From the NCBI GenBank assembly GCA_965644295.1, contig CBFFRP010000185.1, positions 62,001-126,000 of the forward strand: DNA of 64,000 bases. Direction: 5' to 3'. A model generated the notes under the pieces. It saw only the letters and a list, made by a program, of their open reading frames with translations. It did no database searches and had not been told where the DNA came from. This DNA is from Paraphysomonas bandaiensis (Eukaryota > Chrysophyceae). Shown piece by piece: positions 26,117 through 36,886 of this stretch. The stretch's first letter is position 1, and each line of letters starts with the position of its first letter. A program made the position numbers and the translations under genes.

Positions 26117-26669
26117 TATCCTACTATTTAACACTACGAAAGTTGGTTTTTGTGCGTCACCACAAGCACCAAGGCGTAACCACTTTTGCTCCCCTTTACA
26201 AAGTCGGACTCGCACCTTTTCGTGGTGCTCTGGAGGAAAAGTACCGGAGAAATTTCTCCGGGAAACTAACGTGAGCCGCAAACATATAGACAGCAGATAT
26301 TGTTCTGTCCACCCATATAGCCAAAAATGATTGTGTGGTACAAGGGACACCAATAAGTGTCACTTGTGTAGACGTGTTTGGGCCCTGTGACGAATAAACA
26401 GGCATTCGGGAATGGGCCCACCTCAAGGGCATCCGGGACAGTGCCCGCCTGAAGGGTAACCGGGGTATTGGGCTGCCTGCTGAAGTCAAGCATCCGGGAT
26501 GTTCACCTGAAGAACTAAAAAAACCTGAAGTCAGTTGATGTCATGTATATCAACATCCTGCTTGCTCGCTGTGTTTTTGCTTTGAGTGATAGAGCAAAAT
26601 TGGTTACACCTTGGTGTTTACGGTGACACACAACAAGTAGCTTTTGTAGCATTTTAATATAGTACGATA
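26117..26669. mobile_element. Complete foldback element with about 75-bp inverted arms
   Basis: The left arm (26117-26191, ...CACAAGCACCAAGGCGTAAC...) is the reverse complement, with some divergence, of the right arm (26592-26669, ...GGTTACACCTTGGTGTTTAC...). Between them is a roughly 400-bp core that recurs at 33735-34025, 44343-44638, 61800-61967 and 27535-27685. No transposase gene is present, so it is probably non-autonomous. This is the only copy here with both arms. Confidence 0.85.
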
Positions 26670-28157
26670 TATCATATTTCTGATTCTCAAATGCTTATTG
26701 ATAATAATGAGATATTCACTACTATCGTCACTTTAACTTTTCATTATTTTGTGTGCTTTGCATTCACCATCCGGGAATGGGTCCAGTAGTGATTATTAGT
26801 TATATAATATATTAGCAGTAGGCGTTTAAGAGGTTGAGTCCTAATTGAATGTCTGATTATTAAAAGAAGCGCAAGCTCTTCTTGTGCGTTGCCGCGACCA
26901 ACCTAACAACTCGCGCGACACTAAAAGCATACCAATGTTCCATGACTCTCATCTATAGTTATATATATTATACTATATTATTATTGCATGCACTGATAAG
27001 TGCTCAACTATACAACACGATTTAGTTTAAGCCGGATCATACGACGAGTTGCGTGTTTATATCCCGGATTATACGATCCTGTCCAATCTACTATTGTCCA
27101 AACACAAACAACTTGCGCGGTCGGTGTCTTCGGCATATATCTCCTGTATAATATGCGGCAGATCTTTAGGGCCCTCTTCAAGGTGGTGTTCACAGCAGCA
27201 GGTAGTCTCTGGAGGGGAGAATAATAGCAAGAATGAAAACCTTTAACTCTGATACCCTGCTATATTTAACGCTACAAAAGCTGCAATTTAAGTATCCCTT
27301 GCATCATGTATTATATATATAAATAAATGTGTTATTACCGTTACATTAACCGTTACATTCTCACTTTTTGGGCCTCCTGTATCTCTAATATAAAATTTAT
27401 TAAATGTCTCTAAAAACATGTTCTCTTTACACCTCTATACTACATTACTTTTATTGCAAAACACATCAAAAACACAACTTAAATCGATATTTATAATTTC
27501 GCCAGGTTTAGACCGTTTTACCAGGTTTGGTCATCACATCACAACTTCTTACAAGCTTTTGGCTATGAGTGGGCAGAAAATAATTACTGTATATATGCGG
27601 CTCACGTTAGTTTCCGGGAGATATATATCTGGTACTTATCCCCCAGAACACCACGAAAATGTGCGAGTCCGGTTTTGTTGTGGAGTTTAATTGCATACTA
27701 TACTGTATATATAATATATACCATATATACCCTAGAAATAGAATGGAAAAGAGATAATATGCGTTTAACTTAACTACTTTCTGCTATCTATCTATAGGTG
27801 TATTGCTGATGCAGCTCAACAAGTGTAAGACAACCATTTCCTTCGTTACAACCACACATAACCATGTGATAGAAAGTCCATAAACAGTTGAAAGAAACAC
27901 CAAACGATAACATTTTTATGAAATTTGGTAGCCTCACGATATAGACCTGGCGTATATTATTCTTTGTTTTGAAGGTAAAATTATACAATCTTACCATGTG
28001 GAAGTAGTCCTTTTATTTCAAGTTCCTATATATATATACGTGTTGTTCATTATTAACAATAGGCGTTTGGGAGTCAGAACCAGCTTAGTGGCTAGAAGAA
28101 TACTACAGTCAAAGCTAGATATATGCATCTATCATAAACTAACTAGTATAACATTGA
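26670..28157. other. Repeat-littered AT-rich spacer
   Basis: No gene was recognised. It contains another AGCAGTAGGCGTTTAAGAG end near 26812 and a reversed fragment of the element core at about 27535-27685 (GGCTATGAGTGGGCAG...CCAGAACACCACGAAAATG). Confidence 0.5.
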
Positions 28158-28228
28158 TATCCTACTATTTAACGGTACGAAAGTTACTTGTGCGTCACCG
28201 AAAGCATCAAGGTGCAACCACTTCCGCT
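28158..28228 (+). repeat. Solo foldback-element arm
   Basis: TATCCTACTATTTAACGG followed by GTGCGTCACCGAAAGCATC and AAGGTGCAACCACTTCCGC matches the left arm of the complete element; no core follows it. Confidence 0.8.
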
Positions 28229-29097
28229 TTCGAACGTGTGTGGAGGGTGTGAGCCCTTCAGGGCAATTCTCGTTTAGTCAGGTCAGGGGGACGTCCTTTG
28301 GGAAGAGGGCTCCACAGGATTTTGGGGGGTACAGGATTCTGTATTAGGTAATGAGCGTACCGAGCGTGAGAGACATGGGTTGAGGCGTAGGCCTTGGTTA
28401 GGTTTAGTTAGGCACTGGATCATCATGAGGAGACACAGTTCGCAATTTGGACATGGGGCGCAGTAATAACTGGCGGAGACGCCGACGCTGCGGTTCGGTA
28501 ATGTGGGGGTGAGGAGGCTGCAGCAAAAATAGGTTGGAGGAGCGCGAAACCTTCGCGAGTTCAGAGAGCAGTGGTATTACACCCTAAGCAAACAAGTTCC
28601 TGCTCGATAGTGATTCCAGACTTGTTATAGCGTCCAGGACTGTTCTCATGAATCATTAAATCCCGGGTACACTCTCATGGACGTGAACTACAATCTCCAC
28701 CAATACAAGCTTCGAAATCATGCCAACAAAATAATCTGCGTTTCCCTTTATTGAAACGATCACGAGAAGTAGAAGATTATTGCTCAGCTGTAATACACAT
28801 GCCACAATCTAAAGGTGTAAAGTAGTCAGAGACAGTTGAACATAAAGTAGTCAGAGAAAGATGAGAATATCTATTGCAGATGTACACAAGACACAATAAT
28901 AATTAGTGGTTTACCAAAACTGCTACAAAAATGTCAGTCAACTCTTATTCAAAACGGTATCTCACAGAGCCTAAACAGCATTCAAAGACACATTCTAAAC
29001 AGTACAGCTATTGTCCACGAAATCACAGAGATATAATTCATCTAAATAGTGTTCTACATCTTGAATAAATATTGTGAACCTAGCACACAGTATTGAG
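28229..29097. other. Spacer with an unusually GC-rich 330-bp block
   Basis: About 28229-28570 is clearly richer in G and C than its surroundings on the + strand (GGGGGGTACAGG, GGCGGAGACGCCGACGC) and contains self-complementary strings such as GGCGGAGACGCC. I recognise no protein, tRNA or snRNA in it. From 28570 to about 29000 the sequence is ordinary AT-rich DNA. Confidence 0.4.
29010..29062 (-). pseudogene. Diverged copy of the hydrolase gene's last codons
   Basis: The minus strand here reads GGTTCACAATATTTATTCAA then GATGTAGAACACTATTTAGA, closely matching GGTTTGCAGAATTTATCCAA then GATGTAGAACGTCAGTTAGA about 100 bp upstream, where it codes RFAEFIQDVERQLDE. It carries an in-frame TAG and looks like a tandem partial duplication, although use as an alternative last exon cannot be excluded because a GTAAGT donor lies in the last codons of the intact copy. 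Confidence 0.7.
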
Positions 29098-30003
29098 TCA
29101 ACTTACGTCGGTCTCATCTAACTGACGTTCTACATCTTGGATAAATTCTGCAAACCTGGTTGGCTGTTCTAAAGGACCAAAATGGCTCACATCATCCCAC
29201 TGTACAAACTTAGAATCAGGGATTAGCTGTGCAATTTTAGCTGCTACTGCAGACATCTGATAGGTCTCTTTTCTTCCACTCATGATCCACACTGGCACAG
29301 AAATGTTGTGCAGACTATCCCATGTGTTGTGCAGGTGACCTGTATTGTATATACTCGCTTCAACATCTGGTAAACAACGCAACTGGACACAAGATTCATC
29401 TGCATTTCCACTCGAAACCGTTTCAAAGCCATGCATAACATAATCTTTTACGACACCAGGGGCAAATGTATTCATGGGTGGTTTGGAGGTAAAGTTCGTA
29501 ATCGCATGGGCAAAGGAAGGAAATTGCATACGGCGCTTACGAGCCATTTCCGCAAGAGGCATTTCTTTTGTGAAACTCCTTAGTCTACCTCCCATGCGCC
29601 ACAAAAGTGGCATAATAACTGGTTCATATAACACCAGTCCACTAAATTTCTCGGGATATTTGAGTGATGCCAATATCAAGGACGTAGCACCCATAGAATG
29701 CCCAATGCCAATTATTTTCTCAGAACTGTGGTTCACAATATCATCCGACACATGAACGATGTCTTCACCGAATCTTTCCCACTTAAGCACTTCATCATTG
29801 TTCCATCCTGATGAGCCGTGTCCGCGATGGTCCAGAGAGACACAGTTGAACTGATCCGTCAAGTGGCGTATGGTGGAGTCAAACACACGACCATGAAATC
29901 CAGTGGCGTGTGAAAACAGCAGCAATCTCTTGTATTTGTCCGGGTGCGCGTACTCGTGAAGAGCCAGAGCAACCCCATCTGATGCAATGATTTTACGTAA
30001 CAT
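29098..30003 (-). CDS. Alpha/beta hydrolase family protein
   Basis: Single-exon gene, 301 residues, start ATG at 30003. Alpha/beta-hydrolase marks in order: FSHATGFHG (oxyanion region), SLDHRGHGSSG, the nucleophile elbow IGIGHSMGATS (Ser about 105), LVLYEPVIMP, VWIMSGRKE and the late His in DDVSHFGPLEQP. These match the esterase/epoxide-hydrolase-like group; the substrate cannot be deduced. No signal peptide or membrane segment is apparent, so it is probably cytosolic. The final codons contain a perfect donor (GAC|GTAAGT), so a longer spliced C terminus is possible. It is head to head with the GPCR gene, 588 bp apart. Confidence 0.9.
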   Translation of the reverse strand: MLRKIIASDGVALALHEYAHPDKYKRLLLFSHATGFHGRVFDSTIRHLTDQFNCVSLDHRGHGSSGWNNDEVLKWERFGEDIVHVSDDIVNHSSEKIIGIGHSMGATSLILASLKYPEKFSGLVLYEPVIMPLLWRMGGRLRSFTKEMPLAEMARKRRMQFPSFAHAITNFTSKPPMNTFAPGVVKDYVMHGFETVSSGNADESCVQLRCLPDVEASIYNTGHLHNTWDSLHNISVPVWIMSGRKETYQMSAVAAKIAQLIPDSKFVQWDDVSHFGPLEQPTRFAEFIQDVERQLDETDVS

Positions 30004-30591
30004 GATGCTGATCGCTGATAGTGTGGTGTAGTTATCTCCAGGAGAACTAGTTCGAGGTCACCATATCTGATGAGAGTGTGAAGTAAGGGATCGGATGGTG
30101 TTCAGTGGTATGATGAGGCTCAGTGATTCGGAATATTCATCATCAGCTCTTAAGAGAACCACATACCGTACACACACACCGTACACACACACCGTACACA
30201 CACACCGTACACACACACACCGTACACACACACCGTACACACACACCGTACACGTGCAGCATACCATACACATCCTGCTGTACTTGTACTGATGCTGTAT
30301 ACAGCTGTAGTCTACTATACACTATCGTATTTCTGATTGCGATGTTGTACGTACAGCAGCATGTGTACGTATGTTACAGTTGGTGAGTCATACACGAGAG
30401 TGTACACAGAGGGGCTCGCTCGAGCTATCGCTCATCTCCACTGTGCAATCTATTCATCATCGTGTAGTTGCACGCATCTTCAGCGCCCATCTTCGTACAG
30501 GTCATATATATTTAACTGTCAACTAGACGGCCATATGCGCCTCTTCCACTGACCGTTCATCATTAAATAGAGGGCTTATCTTGTCGTTAGA
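30004..30591. promoter_or_regulatory. Divergent promoter with CA-rich minisatellite and TACAGCAG motifs
   Basis: Lies between the hydrolase (-) and the GPCR (+). It holds the minisatellite at 30165-30257, CTGCTGTACTTGTACTG near 30282, CTGTATACAGCTG near 30294 and GTACGTACAGCAGCATG near 30349, all of the recurrent promoter motif type. Confidence 0.45.
30165..30257 (+). repeat. ACCGTACACACAC minisatellite
   Basis: About seven tandem 12-14 bp units of ACCGTACACACAC. It gives rise to spurious open frames rich in THRTHTP. Confidence 0.9.
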
Positions 30592-32042
30592 ATGTTATAT
30601 TTCACCCTCCTGTCATTGCGTGTGTCGTGCGTGCTGTCTATAATCGGCTCCGCTATAGTTATGGCTGTCTGCAACTACACGAGATCAGGAGAGAAACAGA
30701 AAGGGAGACAACTCATATTCTGGCTCTCTTTCGCTGATTTTGGTTCTTCGTTAGTCTACTTCCTGTCGAGCTTCGAAACTAATAATGCGGAAACATCACC
30801 TCTTTGTCAGACATATGCCCTCCTCGGCATATTCTTTCCTGTTGCAAGTTTTCTGTGGACCGATTTCATTGCTTACTATTTATATACTATGATTGTCTCA
30901 CGTCAAACTAAAGTGGAAGCTGAATGGAAAGTTGTAATGACCGTTTTCCATGTGCTATCTTGGGGAATTAGTGCCATTTGCATCACACTAGTGGGTGCTT
31001 TTGGCCACGCTGGACGGCAGGGTTCAGATGGCGCGAATAATAATACTGGTGGATGGTGCTGGGTTCGAGCATCCGACAAAACTCTTATATTTTGGGAACT
31101 GATTGGCGGTAAATTTGTGGAATGGACCTCCTGCTTTATCATCCTACCTTATTTGTACTTTGTGACAGCCAAGACATTAATTAATTTGGATCGGTCCTGG
31201 ACGCGCTTCTTAGGTGGTAGTCCCCAACAGCCAGAGAGAGAAACTATGTGGCAGACTCTCACGCGCCGCTCCTCATCCGTCCGCAATGCATTAGTAAATC
31301 TAATCAAACATGAAAATGAGTTGGGAGTTCCACTTGCCACTGTATCTAATCAGAACGAAAATACTACCGTATCGAATACTCCGTCGCCTACAATATCAAG
31401 CAATGCAGTAGGGAGTACAGTTCCAACACCACAGCTTAGCGCAGACAGTTCCTCCACCAATTCAAGGAACGTGGAAATGAATAAACCTAAGTTTAAAAAA
31501 TTTTATTCCAAGATGGTATGTGTGTATGTCGCTTGTATTTTTGTGTAACAAGGTATTTGTAGGCCTTGGTTCCAGTATTATTCTGTTTTGTGCGAATATG
31601 GGGATCGATACGAGTAGTAATATACGCTACAACATCGAATGATAGCCCTGCTGCTGAAGCTGCAGATGGGTGGCTGCACACAATGCAGGCTATTTTCGAT
31701 CCATCTCAAGGGTTTGCTAATGCCCTTTTATTTGTCTTTTTATCTTCCAAAAATATGAACCACTTGTGGAGAGTTGTAGAATCTTCACCGTTTTATGTTA
31801 GTGTGCGGTCATCTCAGTGTGTAGTTGCAGTTTGTGGAAAATATACGCCCCCTGTTGGTTCTCCTGCAGCGAAAGGTAGTGTTGATATTTGTGGGTCTCA
31901 ACAACTTACTAGTAGCCACTTCGGAGACGGTTTCGCTAGTGAATCATATTATAGTGAAGATGAATATATGAGCGAGGGGAAAATTTTGGAACGTGGCGAA
32001 CACCCGACACCGAGTTATGACGACTGGCTAGAGGACGCATAA
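30592..32042 (+). CDS. Seven-transmembrane receptor, cAMP-receptor-like / GCR1 class
   Basis: Two exons: 30592-31515 and 31563-32042 (467 residues). The hydrophobic segments fit seven helices: LSLRVSCVLSIIGSAIVMA, IFWLSFADFGSSLVYFLS, FFPVASFLWTDFIAYYLYTM, VVMTVFHVLSWGISAICITL, FVEWTSCFIILPYLYFV, then after a Ser/Thr/Asn-rich loop of about 100 residues MALVPVLFCFVRIWGSIRVV and QGFANALLFVFLSSKNM. The CQTYALLG...F..ASFLWT pattern and the QG-x-x-N in helix 7 are typical of the cAMP-receptor/GCR1 (secretin-like) clade known from Dictyostelium and plants, which signals through heterotrimeric G proteins. The phospho-acceptor-rich third loop and C-tail suit desensitisation by kinases (inference). The ligand is unknown. 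Confidence 0.88.
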
Positions 32043-33734
32043 AGTACACGGAAGAGATTATTGTGGAGCGCGAATATTTTTACCGAATAGTAGTGGCAGA
32101 CGTTGTATTGTATATATTTGTGAATAACGTATAAAGTAATCCATCCTCCTTATTTCTATATATCTAGGGTAAGCGAGGGTGGTTTCTGGGAATATTACGT
32201 TTTGTGTTTCCTATTTATACGACTTCGTAGCTTGTTATTTGAAATGAAGTGTTCTGTATCATTTGTTGAAGTGCAACATGCTACGGTGTAATAATAGAAT
32301 GAGAATATTTCTGGTCCAATTAATGATCTACTTTAAACTTAAAATGATTCATGGTACACGAAATTATTTCAGTAAATCACAAGGGGAGAGAGAGATAACA
32401 CTAAATTTATCCGCGACAGTGCCAATTGCTTTATATTTAAGTCCCGTTCGGGAAATCGAGTTGATTTTTGAGCTCTGTAGTTTCCACTGCACTTTCATAG
32501 TGTTTTGAGTAGAAACACGAAACAAATTCTGTTTTTTTTTTCCAATTGATAAACATATTTTGCTTTCGGTACAATATTGGTTTTGACATATCGTTTTTCA
32601 GTAGAAGTCGAAACACAAATCAGAGATCCATTGGCGTGTAGCCCGTATAGTATAGTGGGCCACATTACCCTGGGATGGTGGATAGCATATATAGCATTAC
32701 CAAATTTTGCAGACAGCTCTGCACTATGCCATTATCCATCATCATAATATATATGTTCTCGTGAGGAATGACACTCGATGGGGTTATATATATACCATAC
32801 CCTAAAGATATTTGGAGTTGGCAGGAGATCTGGGCAGGTGCAATTTTGGCAATAGAGGTCACGGATTTTTCTCTATTAATGAGAATTTATCCCTAATGCA
32901 GTGATACATGCGAAATTAGAGAGCTTGAAAGCGGAGTTAAGAGAATTGGAAAAAGATTCCATGATTCTCCAGAAAGATGGCGCCGAACAGGGCCAATCTT
33001 AGTTTTTTATATTCAATACTTTAATCAGAAATTTCCTAGTACTATAGCCACCACCTTGGTGCGGATGCTAACATAATTATGAATCAGACCTTCTAAAATG
33101 CTGTTGGATAGTACTCTCGGTCTACCTGAGAAGGCGCAGCTCAAACGCAGCCCTGATTGCGGCGGTACACATATGCATGTACTCTGCAAGGCGATATTGG
33201 AGTAGATAAGATATTAAGAAGTTTTTATATGGTTCTATCTTAGCTTTTTGTGGAAACGTGGAAACATTTCTAGTATTAGCTGTAGAAAAATAGGCACGGA
33301 AGATACAGATTATTAAAAACAGCAGATTTTACAACAAATATGTTGCGGTTAGAAGGTTCAGGTGCACTTTCTTATCTCTCTTATGCTTGTAGACGAGGAG
33401 GTTAAGGCTATTAATGACACTCATGGTGATGCTCAAACACCCGTTTCTGTGTTGCATACAGTGCTACGTGTACTGAGTATATACTATTATTTTCAATTGC
33501 AATAATTATGGCTTATAGTTGATACAGAAGAAAAGTATAGTATTAAGAACTACAGCAATTTAAATGACACAATTTAATAATACCAATGTTACTGCACGAC
33601 ATTGTTTTCTATCCCTAGTTTGTGGACTTAGCTGAATTAGTACAGCTCTATGTCGCACCCATTGAAGCACATAGCATTATAATGCTATGTATGTTCAAGT
33701 GGATATTACTTAGTTACTGATAAGAAGTCTGAAC
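32043..33734. other. Intergenic region with a possible histone-like remnant
   Basis: Mostly AT-rich with no full gene. The only coding-like patch is at 32808-33002, listed separately. Confidence 0.45.
32808..33002 (+). pseudogene. Possible degenerate histone H2A-like fragment
   Basis: If a 44-bp GT-AG intron (32858-32901) is removed, the frame reads YLELAGDLGRCNFGNRVIHA, then KLESLKAELRELEKDS, and ends at TAG 33000-33002. The block LELAG-x3-R-x-N-x3-R-[VI]-I aligns with the H2A alpha3 region (LELAGNAARDNKKTRIIP), but the N-terminal histone fold, the RHLQLA motif and a start codon are missing. It may equally be a chance coiled-coil-like frame. Confidence 0.22.
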
Positions 33735-34224
33735 CTTCAACAAAGTCGGACTCGCACCTTTTCGAGGTGTTCTGGGGGATAAGTACCGGAGAGATTCTCT
33801 CTGGGAAACTAACGTGGGCCGCAAACATAGACAGCAGATATTGGTCTGCCCACTCATAGCCAAATGCTTGTGTGGTACAAGGGACACCAATAAGTGTCAC
33901 TTGTGTAGACGTCTTTGGGCCCTGACGCCTGACGAATAAACAGGCATCCGGGAATGGGCCCACCTCAAGGGTAACCGGGGTATTGGGCTGCCTGCTGAAA
34001 TCAAGCATCCAGAATGTTCACCTTTTAAGAACTCAGAGCGGAAGTGGTCGCACCTTGGTGCTTGCGGCGACGCACAAGCAGCTTCCGTAGCGTTAAATAG
34101 TAGGATAAAAAAAGTGTGTACTGATTAGTAACAGGTAGAGGTCTAACTAATTTGTCTAGCATTTATCTAGCTACTAAGTTGGTGCAGGTTTTTAACGCCT
34201 ATTGCTAATAATAAGACTTTCAAT
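33735..34224. mobile_element. Foldback-element core plus right arm and MITE-type right end
   Basis: The core 33735-34025 is nearly identical to 44343-44638. The right arm is 34036-34107 (GAGCGGAAGTGGTCGCACC...), followed by a tail ending TTAACGCCTATTGCTAATAA, which matches the right end of the MITE at 25820-26047. The left arm is absent. Confidence 0.85.
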
Positions 34225-34414
34225 ATATATAAGAAGTCTGAAAAATGTAGCTCATGTAAATATCTAACTTTACATTTCAGTGGATAGAGACATCATACTT
34301 TACTTCTCGTTGATTACCGTCACCGAACAGCAGTTTGGACGCAACAGGTGGTACACCAAATGAAACACAAAAACTAACAGCATAAAGCTTACGATTTTGC
34401 CATCATTATTAGAA
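34225..34414. other. 3' flank of PDCD5
   Basis: No feature recognised beyond the likely 3' UTR of the minus-strand PDCD5 gene. Confidence 0.5.
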
Positions 34415-34872
34415 CTACAACAGGTCGCTGTCATCATCGTCGTCGTCATCGTCGAAATCGAACTTACGTCTCTGAATGGTGACTTTCTTAATACCAGTGT
34501 CGCCGCTATCACTAATTTTATCTAGCATCTCAATAAGCTGCTCTTCAGTCACCTGATTCAATCACAAAAATCATAAGATAGCCTCCCTCATATGTAGTCA
34601 ATGTATACCTTCCCTCTGAGCTGTCCTGAGGTGGCCGCTTGAATTAAAGTGTGTTCGACGCGCTCCGCTTTCTCTTTCTTTACAATTTTAAGTCGAAGAA
34701 TGCGATCTTTCGCTGCAGGTTCTAATATTTGGTCTAAAATACTCATTTTCTGCTCTTCCATAGCTGCTTCCTGATATGACAGAGCTCAACGACAAAACCA
34801 TACACAGTGCGGCGCGGCATCTACCTGCTGCTTGCGCATCTGCAATTCTTCGATGTTTGGAATATCCTCCAT
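34415..34872 (-). CDS. PDCD5: PDCD5 / TFAR19-like DNA-binding protein
   Basis: Three exons (34872-34825, 34770-34609, 34552-34415), 115 residues. The start MEDIPNIEELQMRKQQ precedes the family core: EEQKMSILDQILEPAAKDRI, LRLKIVKKEKAERVEHTLIQ, then the short helix AATSGQLRGKVTEEQLIEML, then VTIQRRKFDFDDDDDDDDSD. The conserved order of 'IL.P.A..RL..I', 'R...VE..LI..A..GQL..K', 'E.LI..L..I' and an acidic tail preceded by 'RRK' identifies PDCD5. Known members are small, mostly helical proteins linked to apoptosis in animals and to prefoldin/TRiC and nucleic-acid binding more widely. Splice edges are GT-AG and phase 0 throughout. Confidence 0.93.
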
Positions 34873-35380
34873 GATGAGATAACGTAATTAAATGATTCCG
34901 CTTAATACAAGTAGATATAATGGTCGCGACAAAGTAATAATGTAGTGATGTTGTGTTATGGTAATGTGCCGTACAGAGCATAGATATCATCTGCAAACAC
35001 TGCTGTTTGTAGTGAAACCAAACAATTCCCGTATCACGGATATCGAACCGTCTAAACATTCCTGTACATGTATAGCTTTTTGTGTAAAAGTTCTCGAATG
35101 ATTTTGAAACAATAAACTTGATGCTAAAAACTGAACATACGGCTGACTCTTTATGATACGGCAGGTGTAGCCGGGCATCGAAAATGAGCGAATTTTTAAA
35201 GGAACATTTTTGACAGTTTGACTGAAGTGAGGAGCTGCACAGCACGCACACACTCTTGTGTATCGTCCAGGTACGAATCAACTGCTAGTGATACATATCG
35301 ATACACATATATCTGCATCTCCTATTTGCGGTAAATATTTATATATACTTCCCGTCAACTGGCCAATCTGTGTCTACATT
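34873..35380. promoter_or_regulatory. Divergent promoter between PDCD5 and Rab1
   Basis: A 508-bp space between two head-to-head starts. It has GATACATATCGATACACATA near 35288 but no clear copy of the TACTGCTGTA motif. No other gene is supported here. Confidence 0.35.
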
Positions 35381-36181
35381 ATGTCGAAACGTGATTACGA
35401 TCATTTGTTTAAGGTAATCCAGTTCTTTATGGGATATTTTCTCATAGTAGGTTGCAGCTGGTCCTTATTGGAGATTCAGGCGTTGGGAAGTCATGTTTGT
35501 TGTTGCGATTTGCCGATGATGCCTTCACTGAGAGTTATATCAGTACTATCGGAGTTGATTTCGTAAGTGACTGAATTTATTAGATGTTTGACTTTTTTAT
35601 TTCTTCGTTAGCGCTTTCGTACAGTGAAAGTGGAGAAGAAGACTGTCAAATTACAGATTGTAAGTACTTTATTGTAACTGTAGTAACGTTTATTCTTTTA
35701 TTCTTTGTCAGTGGGATACTGCTGGTCAAGAACGATTTAGAACTATCACAAGCGCATACTACAGAGGGGCAGATGGCATAATTATGGTCTACGATGTCAC
35801 AAATCAGGAATCATTTGACCATGTAAATGACTGGCTGAGTGAAGTTAATAGATATGCCTCAGAAGGCACATGCAAATTATTAGTTGGAAATAAGAGCGAT
35901 AAATCTGATAAAGTAGTTTCCAGCGAAAAGGCTCGGGTATGTAATGGTGTTATATCAGATTAAACTAGTTAATTTCCACAAAGGCATTCGCAGAAAGTCT
36001 GGGCATCCCATTTCTTGAGACTTCGGCGAAAAATGCTTCGAATGTGGAAGAGGCTTTTCTGACTATGACTTCTGAGCTGATCAAAATGAGGGAAACCAAG
36101 GGTACGAGCACTGCTGGTCCAGATACAGTGAAAGTCAGATCTACTACTGGCAATACTAAAGCAAGTGGTGGTTGCTGCTAG
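35381..36181 (+). CDS. RAB1: Rab1/Ypt1-type small GTPase
   Basis: Five exons: 35381-35413, 35458-35562, 35612-35659, 35712-35936 and 35984-36181, all phase 0 (202 residues). It starts [14 protein letters not shown]-binding motifs: GDSGVGKS (P-loop), TIGVDF (switch I), WDTAGQERF (switch II), GNKSD and ETSAK. Rab family marks are [23 protein letters not shown] and the C-terminal double-cysteine GGCC for two geranylgeranyl groups. The sequence is closest to Rab1/Ypt1, which controls ER-to-Golgi transport and autophagosome formation. The [10 protein letters not shown] stretch is typical of Rab1 (NKSDL..KKVV). Only 11 codons lie in exon 1. Confidence 0.95.
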
Positions 36182-36886
36182 ATTAAAAGTGTATGCCAGT
36201 GCGTACGTTGAAGTTTTCCGTTACCATGTGATGCGAAATGTAAATTTTGATTGATGAGAATCTAGTGTTTGAATACGCGAATTTACACGCGATGTGACTG
36301 ATTATATTCGGTATCGTTAATAATGTGTTTCTAAGCAGATTAGACTACTATTAAATTTACTTTGTTATTAAGCTAGAGGCTCACGTGTTTGGCATTTGAA
36401 AATTATTTTTGCAGTAACCATTGTCAGTATTTTCATCTAGCTGTGCTGAGCCAAAATGGGACGTCGTCCATGAAGTAAGGTGTAGAAGTAAGAGAGGTAC
36501 AAGGATGCTCATAGCTCATACACTCCTGACCACTTTATACAATTATTCGACACGCGTTTTCAGAATTTTAATTCTTTTGTTCAGATGATTATGCTTAGGG
36601 TTAATTATTATCTGTGTATAGCGAAGGAAGAAAACAAGTGAGTATTCTAATACTGTTTTGATTTTGTCGTCGATGTGTGCATCACTAACAACCTATTTTA
36701 TAATTCAATCAACACTAAAATATATGAAAATATATTTCAATTACTTTGATGCATAATATCCCATTCGCAAACAGCACAGGAGTTTAGGAGGCGCAATATT
36801 ACAACACACTAAAAGTAATGTTAGTATTCTAGTACTAGCCTAACTACTATTGAAATATACACTATGGTTATCTATGTATACATCAT
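36182..36886. other. Convergent 3' spacer
   Basis: AT-rich DNA between the Rab1 stop and the cytochrome b561 stop. No gene or repeat recognised. Confidence 0.55.

Noticed and set aside
30058-30386. Frames rich in THRTHTP / CVRCVCVR
   Set aside because: Translation of the ACCGTACACACAC minisatellite in a promoter region.
33735-33800. tRNA-derived SINE, because GGTGCGAGTCC on the minus strand resembles a B box
   Set aside because: No matching A box at the right distance and no cloverleaf; the inverted arms fit a foldback DNA element better.
33706-34008. Conserved short frame MLDFSRQPNTPVTLEVG in the repeat core as a real gene
   Set aside because: It is present in three copies but with frameshifts and varying ends, and no homology is recognised. 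Mentioned only as a feature of the repeat.
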